A DNA stretch of 64,000 nt from positions 62,001 to 126,000 of the forward strand of contig NZ_JACHZX010000007.1 in NCBI RefSeq assembly GCF_014193845.1, written 5' to 3'. Below the pieces are notes generated by a model. That model saw only the letters and a program-made list of their open reading frames with translations. It had not been told where the DNA came from and ran no database searches. The position numbers and the translations under genes were made by a program. This stretch comes from Sphingomonas sp. BK345. GTDB taxonomy: Bacteria; Pseudomonadota; Alphaproteobacteria; Sphingomonadales; Sphingomonadaceae. Positions 8,451-18,100 of this stretch are shown piece after piece (the stretch's first letter is position 1; each line of letters starts with the position of its first letter).

Positions 8451-9704
8451 ATGAAAGCCGAAGTTGCTGCGTCTCTGTTTCGGCATGAGGTGCGCGCCGC
8501 AAGGGTCGAGCGCCTTCACGGCGACGTCAGCGTAGCAATTCCACCGTCATGGCAGGCGATTGGCTACTTGATGGTGGCAGCAACGATCGCCGCGGCCTTG
8601 TTCCTGTCGCTCGCGAGTTACGCGCGAGTGGAGGTGGCGCCAGGCGTCATCGTGCCCGCGGCCGGCATTTCACCGATCCTGCCGCTCCGGCCCGGAGTCA
8701 TCGTCGCCCTGCCGGTGCGTGATGGACAGGAGATTCGAGCCGGCGCCGTGCTCGCCGAGATCCGTACCGAGGAAGATAGCGCCAGCGGCCAGCCCGTGGC
8801 CGCACGAATCGGACGCGCCATCGCGCAGCAGGAGGCAGAGCTTGACGCGCAGGCGCGCGCGACCGAGGCCGCCGCGCAAGCGCAGCTGCGCCAGGTCGCC
8901 GCGCAGCGAGCCGGCGCCGACGGCGAGCTGAGGCAGATCGAGGCACAGCTCGAGCTGCAACGCGAACTCGTCGCATCGGCACAACGTGACCTGGAGCGCT
9001 CCGACGCGCTCGCCGAACGGGGCTTCGTCAGCCGGCACGATCTCGACCAGCGCCGCGAAGCGCTGCTGAGCCGGCGGCAGGCGCTTGCGCAGCTCGCTCA
9101 GTCCGCCGAGACCCGGCGCTCCGCCGTGGCCGAGGCCGAGCGCAGCGCCGCGCAGATCGCCGCGCAGGCGCGCGCCAGCCGCGCCGCTCTCGCTGCCGCC
9201 CGGGCGCAGGTGAGCCAGCAGGCCGCCGGCATGGCGGGCACGCGCGCCTATGTCCTGCGCGCGCCGATCGCGGGCACGGTCACTGCCCTGACCGCGAGGA
9301 TCGGGCAACCGGCCAGCACGCAGACGCCGCTGATGACGCTGCTGCCGAAGGGCTCCACGCTGCGCGCCGAACTCGCCGTGCCCAGCGCGGCGATCGGCTT
9401 CGTCCACAAGGGTCAGCGCGTCAGTCTCGCGGTCGACGCCTTTCCCTATCAGCGCTTCGGCGCGATCATGGGGACGATAGACTCGGTCGCTGCCAGCGCG
9501 GTCACGCGGGTGGACAGCACCACGCCGGCAACCGGCGTGCTCGCCTATCCGGTGACCGTCGCGCTCGATCGGCCGAGCATCGCAGCCTTCGGCCGTCGCG
9601 AGCCGCTCATCGCCGGGATGGCGCTGACCGCCCGGATCGTCACCGAGCGTCAGTCGCTCGTCGCCTGGCTGTTCGAGCCCGTGCTCGCGGTGAGGCGACG
9701 GTGA
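8451..9704 (+). CDS. HlyD-family membrane fusion protein of the peptide exporter
   Basis: A 417-residue periplasmic adaptor for type I export, the counterpart of MchE/CvaA. It has a cytoplasmic N-terminus, one membrane segment at about residues 35-55 (GYLMVAATIAAALFLSLAS), a lipoyl half-motif, a long alanine/glutamine-rich coiled coil (about 120-260) and the second lipoyl half with YVLRAPIAGTVTAL. It would link the ABC exporter to an outer-membrane TolC. No TolC gene is in the cluster, so a housekeeping one is presumed. Its stop overlaps the start of the exporter gene by four bases, so the two are translationally coupled. Confidence 0.93.
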   Translation: MKAEVAASLFRHEVRAARVERLHGDVSVAIPPSWQAIGYLMVAATIAAALFLSLASYARVEVAPGVIVPAAGISPILPLRPGVIVALPVRDGQEIRAGAVLAEIRTEEDSASGQPVAARIGRAIAQQEAELDAQARATEAAAQAQLRQVAAQRAGADGELRQIEAQLELQRELVASAQRDLERSDALAERGFVSRHDLDQRREALLSRRQALAQLAQSAETRRSAVAEAERSAAQIAAQARASRAALAAARAQVSQQAAGMAGTRAYVLRAPIAGTVTALTARIGQPASTQTPLMTLLPKGSTLRAELAVPSAAIGFVHKGQRVSLAVDAFPYQRFGAIMGTIDSVAASAVTRVDSTTPATGVLAYPVTVALDRPSIAAFGRREPLIAGMALTARIVTERQSLVAWLFEPVLAVRRR

Positions 9705-11962
9705 ACGGCCTGTTGCTCGATGTCGGGATGATCGGCCGGCCACGCGTCAGGCTCGCGCGCCAGACCGAGATGGCGGAGTGCGGGCTCGCCTGCCTCGCGA
9801 TGGTGGCGAGCTACCACGGCCTCGATATCGATCTCGGCACGCTGCGCCGTCGCTTCGCTCCGTCGCTGCGCGGGACCACGCTGCGTTCGCTTATGTCGCT
9901 GGCGGACCATATCGGGCTGATACCGCGTGCGGTGAAAGTGCCGCTAGACGAGCTCCGCCAGCTCCACGTACCCGCGGTGCTGCACTGGGACCTGAACCAC
10001 TTCGTCGTGCTCGAGCGGACGCGCCGCGGTCGCGCGCTGATCCACGATCCGGACGGTCGTTCGCGCTGGCTCGAGATGAGCGAGGTGTCGCGGCATTTAA
10101 CCGGCGTGGCGCTGGAGCTGCGCGTCAGCGACAGCTTCGATAAGGGCGACCGGCGCGAGCGCCTCCACCTCTCCCAGCTCTGGCGCCGGATGACCGGCCT
10201 GCGGCGCATGCTGGCACAGGTGCTGGCGCTCAGCTTGGTGTTGCAGGCGTTCAGTCTCGCCTCGCCCTATTATCTCCAGATCGCGATCGACAAGGCGCTG
10301 CCGGCGCTGGACCTCGACCTGCTGGCGGTGCTCGCGCTCGGCTTCGGTCTTCTCACGATCCTCAACGTCGCCGCGGGGTGGCTGCGCTCCTTCGTGCTGC
10401 TCGCCGCGGGCGCGACGCTCGGAACGAGCCTGGCCTCAAACGTCGTGCGCCGCCTGTTCCGCCTGCCGATCGACTGGTTCGAGAAGCGCCACACCGGCGA
10501 CATCCTCTCCCGCTTCCAGTCGATCGCGCCGATCCAGTCGATGCTGATCCAGGGCGCGATCTCCAGCGTCGTCGACGGGCTGATGGCGCTGCTCACCGTG
10601 TCGCTGATGCTGTTCTACAGCCCGGCCCTAACCGCGATCGCGGTCGCGGCGCTTGTCCTGTATGTCCTGGTAAGGCTGATTTCCTTCGCGCTCGAGCGAG
10701 AGGCGCGCGCGAGCGCCATCGTGCTGCACGGGAAGGAGCAGACGACGCTGATCGAGTCGTTGCGCGGGATCACGACGTTGCGGCTTTTCGGCCGCGAGGT
10801 CTTCAGGCATGCGCTGTGGCAAAGCCGGCTGACCGACGCCGTCAACGCCGATCTCCGCATCTCGCGCGTCGGTATCTGGCAGGGAAGCGCCAATGGGCTG
10901 ATCTTCGGCCTCGAAGGCATTCTCACGCTGTGGCTGGGGATGCGCATGGTGCTGACAGGCGCCGGCTTCAGCGTCGGGATGATGCTCGCCTATCTCGCCT
11001 ACAAGGGACAGTTCCTCGGCCGCGCGGCGTCGCTGATCGACCAGGGCGTTGCGTTTCGCCTGCTCGACCTTCACCTCGAGCGCCTCTCGGACATCGCGCT
11101 CTCTCCGGAAGACCGCTGCTTTGCCGCGGGGGCTGAGATCGAGACGCCGCTGGTCGGCGGCATCGCGTTCAAGGACGTTTTCTACCGGTACGCGCTGAGC
11201 GAGCCGCTCGTCCTGACTGGCGTGACCTTCTCGATCGCGGCGGGCGAGCACGTCGCGATCACGGGGCCGTCGGGCGGGGGCAAGTCCACGCTGGTCAAGC
11301 TGCTGCTCGGGCTGGTCGAGCCGCAGGACGGCACCATCCTCATCGACGGCATGCCGATCGCGCGCTTCGGCCTGCGCAGCTATCAGGCACAGATCGCCGC
11401 GGTGCTGCAGGACGACACGCTCTTCGCCGGGACGCTGGCCGACAATATCGCGCTCTTCGACGATCGCTCGGACATGGACCGGGTGCGCGCCGCTGCGGCG
11501 GCCGCGGCGATCGACGCCGACATCATGGCGATGCCGATGCGATACGAGACGCTCGTCGGCGACATGGGCTCGACGCTGTCCGGCGGGCAGAAGCAGCGCG
11601 TGTTCCTGGCGCGCGCGCTCTACCGCCAGCCCCGCATCCTGGTGATGGACGAGGGCACCGCGCACCTCGACGCCGAGCACGAGCGGCAGGTCAACGCGGC
11701 GATCGCCGCCATGAACATCACGCGGATTGTCATCGCTCATCGCCGCGAGACGATCGACGCCGCGAGTCGGGTGCTAATGATGAGCGACGGGCTGATCCAT
11801 GAGACAACGCGAAGCGCGCCTTCATGCCAAGGCTTCTCCATTAGGAAGGGCGAGCGGGACGGCGGGACGGCAGAGGCATCCCTGATTGGGATCGCATATC
11901 GGGAACAGCAAACTGATGGCCTGGTATTTAGACACCCTCACATGACTACCATGCCCGCTTAA
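9701..11962 (+). CDS. Peptidase C39 ABC exporter (leader-cleaving)
   Basis: A 753-residue bacteriocin-type exporter. The N-terminal C39 peptidase domain has C27 in EMAECGLACLAMVASYHG, H100 in NHFVVLE and D116 in HDPDG. The membrane domain spans about 160-440. The nucleotide-binding domain has a Walker A (GPSGGGKST, about 522-530), signature LSGGQ and Walker B ILVMDEGTAHLD. It should cut the precursor after GG and export the core with HlyD. GTG start inside the HlyD stop (GTGA). About 55 residues after the normal domain end look unrelated and end in MTTMPA, perhaps a frameshifted tail. Confidence 0.95.
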   Translation: MNGLLLDVGMIGRPRVRLARQTEMAECGLACLAMVASYHGLDIDLGTLRRRFAPSLRGTTLRSLMSLADHIGLIPRAVKVPLDELRQLHVPAVLHWDLNHFVVLERTRRGRALIHDPDGRSRWLEMSEVSRHLTGVALELRVSDSFDKGDRRERLHLSQLWRRMTGLRRMLAQVLALSLVLQAFSLASPYYLQIAIDKALPALDLDLLAVLALGFGLLTILNVAAGWLRSFVLLAAGATLGTSLASNVVRRLFRLPIDWFEKRHTGDILSRFQSIAPIQSMLIQGAISSVVDGLMALLTVSLMLFYSPALTAIAVAALVLYVLVRLISFALEREARASAIVLHGKEQTTLIESLRGITTLRLFGREVFRHALWQSRLTDAVNADLRISRVGIWQGSANGLIFGLEGILTLWLGMRMVLTGAGFSVGMMLAYLAYKGQFLGRAASLIDQGVAFRLLDLHLERLSDIALSPEDRCFAAGAEIETPLVGGIAFKDVFYRYALSEPLVLTGVTFSIAAGEHVAITGPSGGGKSTLVKLLLGLVEPQDGTILIDGMPIARFGLRSYQAQIAAVLQDDTLFAGTLADNIALFDDRSDMDRVRAAAAAAAIDADIMAMPMRYETLVGDMGSTLSGGQKQRVFLARALYRQPRILVMDEGTAHLDAEHERQVNAAIAAMNITRIVIAHRRETIDAASRVLMMSDGLIHETTRSAPSCQGFSIRKGERDGGTAEASLIGIAYREQQTDGLVFRHPHMTTMPA

Positions 11963-12188
11963 CTCAACGCGCCTGCCGTTTTCAGCGATCGGATCGGCGC
12001 AGATTGGTGGATCGGCTCCACACCCTCTGGCAATGCGCTGGCTCGCACACGCGCCGTTGTTGGCCCACTTGGCAATCCCGCTGCCTTAACTGTTATCGAT
12101 CGGCGAGTGATCCAGACGCACTAAATCAAAGCCGCCGGCACCTTTTCGCGCAAACGGGCCTCGCCGATTGTGTTACAGCGAGGGAATC

Positions 12189-13121
12189 ATGGTGGACTTT
12201 CCAACTTGGTGCGATCGCACTGACGAGGCGCACGGTGTTCATGCCCTACAGGTCGTAACGGCTCGCGCGGCTGACACTGACTTCGGACGCGACGCGGTAG
12301 CCGCGCTCGTCCCCGGCCACTATGCCGCCGAAGAGCAGGTGGCCCGCATCCTCCGCCGCCTTGGACGACCCAAGTCGGCTACATTCATCGAAGGGAAGCT
12401 CCCGACCACCAAGTCGATCCGCTCGGGCGACCTGGGCGAGATCTTAGCAACCGAGTATGTCGCCAGCCAAACGCCCTACATTGTCCCAGTGAAGCGGCTG
12501 CGCTGGAAAGATCATCGCAACATGGCAATGCGCGGCGACGACGTGATCGGCTTGCGGCAGGACCCCGCGACCGGGCGCCTCGCCTTTCTCAAGGGCGAGT
12601 CGAAGAGCCGCGTGTCGCTCGCCGCCGGCGTCGTCGCGGAAGCGCGGACCGGGCTCGATAAGGATGGCGGGCTGCCCTCGGCTCACGCGCTGGAGTTCAT
12701 CTCCTCCCGTCTGATGGACGGCGGTCAGGAGGATTTGGCGGATGCGATCGACGATGCGCTCCTAAAGCATGGGATCGCCCCGCCCTCGGTGCAGCACCTC
12801 CTGTTTACCTTCTCGGGCAACGATCCGGCCGGCTATCTGCGGCCCTCGGTTCGAAGCTATACCGGCGGCTACGTCCAGCGCTATGTCGGTGTCCGGATCG
12901 CCACCCACGGCACCTTCGTCGCCGACGTCTACGCGATCGTCGCTGCCGCAAGGGTCACGCCCGCTTCTTCTCGAGATCAGTTCCAGATAGCTTCGGCGTC
13001 CCACCCGGGTAGAAATCCTCCTTGGGCGGGGCCGGCGAACGGCATGGCGGGAAATGCGTACCAATGCGCTTTCATGCGACCCGGCCAAGAGGAGCCGGGA
13101 TTTATTCGGCGGACGAAGTAA
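12189..13121 (+). CDS. Orphan HamA/AbpA-like DUF1837 nuclease, C-terminus altered
   Basis: A 310-residue protein like HamA of Hachiman and AbpA of AbpAB phage defence. SGDLGEILATEYV, then PVKRLRWKDHRNMAMRGDD (residues 100-118) and FLKGESKSR (134-141), give a PD-(D/E)xK-type arrangement with D118, E137 and K139. The ATG at 12189 follows GAGG; an upstream TTG at 12168 is possible. Family similarity ends near YAIVAAARVT (about 12,960), and the last 50 residues run antisense over an Abi_2 fragment, so the native C-terminus is lost. No helicase partner (HamB/AbpB) is adjacent. Probably a defence relic. Confidence 0.65.
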   Translation: MVDFPTWCDRTDEAHGVHALQVVTARAADTDFGRDAVAALVPGHYAAEEQVARILRRLGRPKSATFIEGKLPTTKSIRSGDLGEILATEYVASQTPYIVPVKRLRWKDHRNMAMRGDDVIGLRQDPATGRLAFLKGESKSRVSLAAGVVAEARTGLDKDGGLPSAHALEFISSRLMDGGQEDLADAIDDALLKHGIAPPSVQHLLFTFSGNDPAGYLRPSVRSYTGGYVQRYVGVRIATHGTFVADVYAIVAAARVTPASSRDQFQIASASHPGRNPPWAGPANGMAGNAYQCAFMRPGQEEPGFIRRTK

Positions 13122-13309
13122 TTGGCCACGGTTGCGGCACCGTAAACACGGGTGCGGCGCTCTCGAGCGCTGCCGAGATGGACGAGCGGCCCTGCCTCAT
13201 AGGGCTTCGGCACCAGCGGCTGGTTGATGATGCCCGCGTTCCATAGACGGGAGTGATGGGCGCTGGTGTTGCGCACAAAGGCGAGAATCTTGATCCAACT
13301 CACCAATGT
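12977..13309 (-). pseudogene. Abi_2-family abortive-infection protein, C-terminal fragment
   Basis: On the minus strand the frame encodes ILAFVRNTSAHHSRLWNAGI, the hallmark of the Abi_2 (AbiD/AbiF) C-terminal half with its RNxxxHHxRLWN core. YGAATVANYFVRRINPGSSW follows, then a normal-looking end. Abi_2 proteins have about 300 residues and only about the last 110 are present; upstream of about 13,310 the frame has no similarity. Its stop lies where the HamA-like similarity ends, so the two remnants meet at one junction. 13,310-13,545 holds no gene I recognise. Confidence 0.6.
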
Positions 13310-13545
13310 GTTGCGCGGCTTTCTCCAGCTGCGTCGGCGCGAACCGCTAGTGCCGTGCCGGCGACCGAGCGCGTCGGTCTCGCTCCCCAGCATAAACCTG
13401 GCGACCCCGCCGCGCGACGATGGTATCGCGTCGCACCCGCCGGCGGTCATCGATCGCCGCGGGCACCTGCGCCGGCGGAGAAGGAAATCGCCGGGCCGAG
13501 CCTCTCAACCGTCAGCGGCACGAGCGAGCAACCGGAAAGGGCGAG

Positions 13546-14145
13546 ATGGCGGGCGGGACGGCAGGAGGCGCGATCGACGCCGCGCGCAGGCGGCAGACCG
13601 CCGTCTGGGTGGCGCGCGAGATCCTGCCGCACGAGCATCGCGTGCGCGCCTGGCTGCGGCGCGCGGGCACCGCGCCCGAGGACGCCGACGAGCTGGTTCA
13701 GGAGGCCTATTGCCGGCTCGCCATGCTGGAGGCGGTCGATCACATCGACAGCCCCTACGCCTATTTCTTCTCGATCGTGCGCAACCTGCTGGTGCGGCGG
13801 CTCAAGCGCCAGCGCATCGTGCCGCTGGAGACGATCGCCGAGATCGACGCCTATCACGACGATCGCCCCTCGCCCGAGCAGCTCGCGGCGGGGCGGCTAG
13901 CCTATGGCAAGGCGCTCGACCTGATCGCGCGCCTGCCCGAGCGCTGCCGCCGCATCGTCCAGCTGCGCAAGATCGAGGGCTGGTCGCAGCGCCAGATCGC
14001 CGAGCACCTCGGCACCACCGAGAAAGCGGTCGAGAAGCAGGTCTGGCTCGGCGTGCGGTTCCTGCGCCAGGCGTGGAGCCAGGCCGAGCAGGACGCGGAC
14101 GATCTGATGGGCGAGCACGAGCAGCGCGGAGGGCGTCGGCGATGA
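13546..14145 (+). CDS. ECF sigma factor, FecI-like
   Basis: A 199-residue RNA polymerase sigma-70 factor of the ECF group. Region 2 is seen in AEDADELVQEAYCRLAMLEA and YAYFFSIVRNLLVRRLKRQR, region 4 in ARLPERCRRIVQLRKIEGWS and the following RQIAEHLGTTEKAVEKQVWL helix-turn-helix. The stop overlaps the start of the FecR gene (ATGA). With FecR and a TonB receptor bearing an N-terminal signalling domain, this forms a cell-surface signalling set in which ligand binding outside releases the sigma factor. ATG at 13546 is chosen because it fits family length. Confidence 0.92.
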   Translation: MAGGTAGGAIDAARRRQTAVWVAREILPHEHRVRAWLRRAGTAPEDADELVQEAYCRLAMLEAVDHIDSPYAYFFSIVRNLLVRRLKRQRIVPLETIAEIDAYHDDRPSPEQLAAGRLAYGKALDLIARLPERCRRIVQLRKIEGWSQRQIAEHLGTTEKAVEKQVWLGVRFLRQAWSQAEQDADDLMGEHEQRGGRRR

Positions 14146-15164
14146 CGGGTCCGGTGACAGGTGCGGGGATGAAGCAGAGCGCGAGCGAGATCGCCGACGA
14201 GGCGGCGGCCTGGGTCGCGCGGCTCGACGCCGACGGCTGGTCGGCCGCGGACGAGGTGCTGCTCGAGCAGTGGATGGCGGCCGACCCGCGCCGCCGCGGC
14301 GCGCTGCTCCACGCCCAGGCCTGCTGGGTCGCGCTCGACCCGCCGGCGCCGCGCGCGCGCGCGACGATGCGGCGGCGCGGGCTGTTCATGGCGGCGGGCG
14401 GCGCGCTCGCCGCCTCGGTGGTGGGCGGCTTCCTCTGGTTGGCGGGAGGCACGACCTATCGCACCGAGATCGGCGAGATCCGCCGCGTCCCGCTCGCCGA
14501 CGGCTCGACCGCGACGATCAACAGCGACACGCAGCTCGAGGTGACGCTGGCGAGCCGCCGGCGGGAGGTCCGCATCAACAGCGGCGAGGCGTGGTTCCGC
14601 GTCGCCAAGGATCCGGCGCGGCCGTTCGTGGTGGAGGCGGGCCAGGTGGTCGTGCAGGCGGTCGGCACCGCTTTCTCGGTGCGGCGCCGCGACGGCGGCG
14701 CGGACATCATCGTCACCGAGGGCGTGGTGCAGGTCTGGGCGGCGCAGGCGGACGGCTATCGCACCAGCCTGGTCGCCGGCCAGAGCGCCTTCTTCGGCGA
14801 CAATGCGGCGGTGCGGATCAGCGACGGGCCGCCCTCGGCGGGCGATCGCGCGCTGGCGTGGCGCTCGGGCGCGATCGATTTGAGCGGCCAGACGGTCGCG
14901 CACGCGGTCGACGATTTCAACCGCTACAACCGCCGCAAGCTCGTCCTCGCCGACCCGCGACTGGCGGGCGAGCAGATCGACGGCATCTTCCGCACCGACG
15001 ACCCGGAGGGCTTCGCCCAGGCGCTGCACGACAGCTTCGGGGTGCCGCTCGATACCTCCGACGCCGCGGCGATCCGCATCGGCCACGCGAAAAATTCGTC
15101 CGACGTGGAAGGAAGTTCCTCTGCGAGGTCTCTCCACCAGCACGGGAAAGCAACGAGACCGTGA
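14142..15164 (+). CDS. FecR-family anti-sigma regulator
   Basis: A 340-residue single-pass inner-membrane protein. A short cytoplasmic domain (EIADEAAAWVARLDADGWS, then LEQWMAADPRRRGA) is followed by a membrane segment at about residues 85-105 and a periplasmic FecR domain (RRVPLADGSTATINSDTQLE, RPFVVEAGQVVVQAVGTAF). The C-terminal part (VDDFNRYNRRKLVLADPRLA) is the STN-like tail that contacts the receptor. It keeps the adjacent sigma factor inactive until the receptor signals. Starts inside the sigma gene's stop codon, so translation is coupled. Confidence 0.92.
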   Translation: MTGPVTGAGMKQSASEIADEAAAWVARLDADGWSAADEVLLEQWMAADPRRRGALLHAQACWVALDPPAPRARATMRRRGLFMAAGGALAASVVGGFLWLAGGTTYRTEIGEIRRVPLADGSTATINSDTQLEVTLASRRREVRINSGEAWFRVAKDPARPFVVEAGQVVVQAVGTAFSVRRRDGGADIIVTEGVVQVWAAQADGYRTSLVAGQSAFFGDNAAVRISDGPPSAGDRALAWRSGAIDLSGQTVAHAVDDFNRYNRRKLVLADPRLAGEQIDGIFRTDDPEGFAQALHDSFGVPLDTSDAAAIRIGHAKNSSDVEGSSSARSLHQHGKATRP

Positions 15165-15175
15165 GGAGTGGATTG

Positions 15176-18100
15176 ATGGGGGGAATGAGGCGGCACCTGT
15201 GGCTCGCGACGGGCGCGGCGGTGGTGGTGGCGGCGCAGCCGGCGATCGCGCAGGCCAAGCAGTTCGACATACCCGCGCAGCCGGCCGAGAGCGCGATCAC
15301 CGCGCTCGGCCGCCAGGCGGGCGTACAGATCGTCGCGGCGCGGTCGTTCAGCCGCGGCAAGCGCACCAACGCGGTGCGCGGCGCGATGAGCGTCGACACC
15401 GCGCTGACGCGGCTGCTCGAGGGCACCGGGCTGCGCGCGCAGCGCAGCGGGCCGCAGACCTATGTCGTGCTCGGCCCCGTCGCGGCGATGTTCACGCCGG
15501 CCCAGGCGACCGCGCGGCAGGTGTCGGCGAGCGAGCCGCAGGTGGCGCCCGGCGTCACCACCGACCAGCCCGCCGATGGCGCGACCGGCAGCACCACCGC
15601 CGCCAACCTGCCGGCCGACGGCCAGGCGGAGGAGCCAGCGCGCGACGTCGTCGTCACCGGCTCGCGCATCGTCTCGAGCGGCTTCACCGCGCCGACACCG
15701 ACGCAGGTGCTGAGCTACGAGGCGATCACCAAGAACGCCCAGCCCAACGTCTTCACCACGGTGGCGCAGCTGCCCGCGCTGCAGGGCTCGACCGGCGCAA
15801 CCGTGGGTGCCAACGGCACCTCCACCGGCGTGCAGGGGCTCAGCACGCTCAGCCTGCGCGGGCTCCAGCCGATCCGCACGCTGACGCTGATCGACGGCCA
15901 GCGCGTCGTCGGCGCCAACGTCACCGGCGTCGCCGACGTCAGCCTCTTCCCGCAGCTGCTGATCGAGCGGGTCGACGTCGTCACCGGCGGCGCCTCGGCC
16001 TCCTACGGCTCGGACGCGGTCGGCGGCGTGGTCAATTTCGTCACCAACACGCGTTTCACCGGCTTCCGCGCCAACATCATGGGCGGCATCAGCACCTACG
16101 GCGACGACGCCAATTGGACCGTCCAGGCGGCCGCGGGCAAGTCGCTCGCGGGCGACCGGCTGCACCTGATCGTCAGCGGCGAGTACAGCCACGAGGACGG
16201 CATCCGCTCGGCCGGCTTCGGCGTGGGCAACGATCCCAACGGCGACGGGCCCAACGGCCGCACCTGGCTGGTCGCGCGCGGCGTCCAGAACCGCGGGATC
16301 ACCACCGACGGGCTGCCGCAATATCTCGTGCGCGACCACGTCCAGTCGACGCTGTTCGGGCGCTATGGCCTGATCAACGCGGGCCCGCTCGCGGGCACCG
16401 CCTTCGACGTCAACGGCAACCCGGTGCCGTTCCGCTACGGCACCGGCTGTCTGCCGGGCTCGTGCATCGGCGGCGATCTCAGCGGCAGCGTGACCAACGG
16501 CAACAGCTTCAAGTCCGAGATCACGCGCCTCAACTCCTACGGCCGGATCGGCTTCGACGTCGATCCCGACAACGAGATCTACGCCACGCTCAACGTCGCG
16601 CGCGTCGACACGAGCAACACACCCAACCCGGGCTCGGCGCAGGACAACCTGACGATCCAATGCGCGAATCCGTTCGTGCCGGCGGCGATCCAGTCGGCCT
16701 GCGCGGCCAACGGCATCACCAGCTTCCGCTTCGGCACGGTCAACCCGATGTTCGACTTCATCGACGTCAACACGCGGCGGCACCAGTATCGCGGCGTGGT
16801 CGGGGCCAAGGGCAAGGTCGCGGCGTTCGGCACCGACTGGCGCTACGATGCCTATTACGAGCACGGCACCGGCATCACCGACATCAACGTCAACAACATC
16901 CCGCTGATGCCGCGCTACCGCGCCGCGATCCAGGCGGTGCGCGGCGCCAACGGCGTGATCACCTGCGCCGACCCGGTCGCGGTGGCGAGCGGCTGTTCGC
17001 CGCTCAACGTGTTCGGCGGCCAGGCGCCGACCGACGCGACGCGCTACTACATCGAGCCGCAGAACGGCCCGTACCAGCACACCCGCCAGACCCAAGACGT
17101 CGCCAGCTTCTCGGTCAGCGGCGAGCCGGTCGCGCTGCCGGCGGGGCCGCTCGCGGTCGCGTTCGGCGCGGAGTTCCGCCACGAATTCTACCGCGTCACC
17201 GCCGACCCCTACGGCAACGGCGTGCTGACCGGGAACGGCTATAGCGACGACTACCCGGCGGACCCGCTGCTCAACCCGCAGGGCGGCAACTGGTATGCGG
17301 GCAATTACCGCAACGGCAGCGGCGGCTATGACGTGCTCGAATCCTACCTCGAGCTCAACGCACCGCTGTTCGACAGCGAGTCGATCGGCCGCGCCAACCT
17401 CAACGTCGCGGGCCGCGCGACCAACTACAGCACCTCGGGCACGGTCTACACCTGGAAGGTCGGCGGCACCTGGGACACGCCCCTCGACGGCTTCCGCCTG
17501 CGCGGCGTGACCTCGCGCGACATCCGCGCGCCGAACCTCTCCGAGCTGTTCGCCGCGCCGGTGACGAGCAACCGCACCGGCACGATCGACCCGTTCAACG
17601 GCAACCGCTCGATCACGGTGCTGCAGACCACCACCGGCAACCGCGCGCTCACCCCGGAGATCGCGCGCAACACCGAGGTCGGCTTCGTGCTGTCGCGCGC
17701 CAGCTGGCTGCCGGGCTTCAGCCTGTCGGTCGATTACTTCCGCATCAAGATCGACGACGCCATCTCCGCGCTCGACGCGCAGACGCAGATCAACCTGTGC
17801 TACGGCGGCGTGCAGTTCACCTGCGGCTCGTTCGACCTGAGCAACCTCGACTCGGCGTATGTCACGGTGCAGCCGTTCAACTTCGCGTCGATCTTCACCG
17901 ACGGGCTCGACATCGAGGCGAGCTACACCACCAAGCTCGACGGCATCGGCCTGCCCGGCCGGCTCAGCCTGCGCGGGCTGGCGACGCACACGATCAACTT
18001 CGTGCAGGACACCGGCCTGCCCGGCACGATCCCGCGCCAGCTCGCCGGCACCAACATCGAGGCCACCGCGGTGCCGCACTGGAAGGTGCTGGCATCGCAG

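Noticed and set aside
13266..15164. Very long plus-strand frame upstream of FecR as one 632-aa protein
   Set aside because: Its first 290 codons are antisense or out-of-frame to the sigma gene and have no domain; the FecR start at 14142 overlaps the sigma stop.
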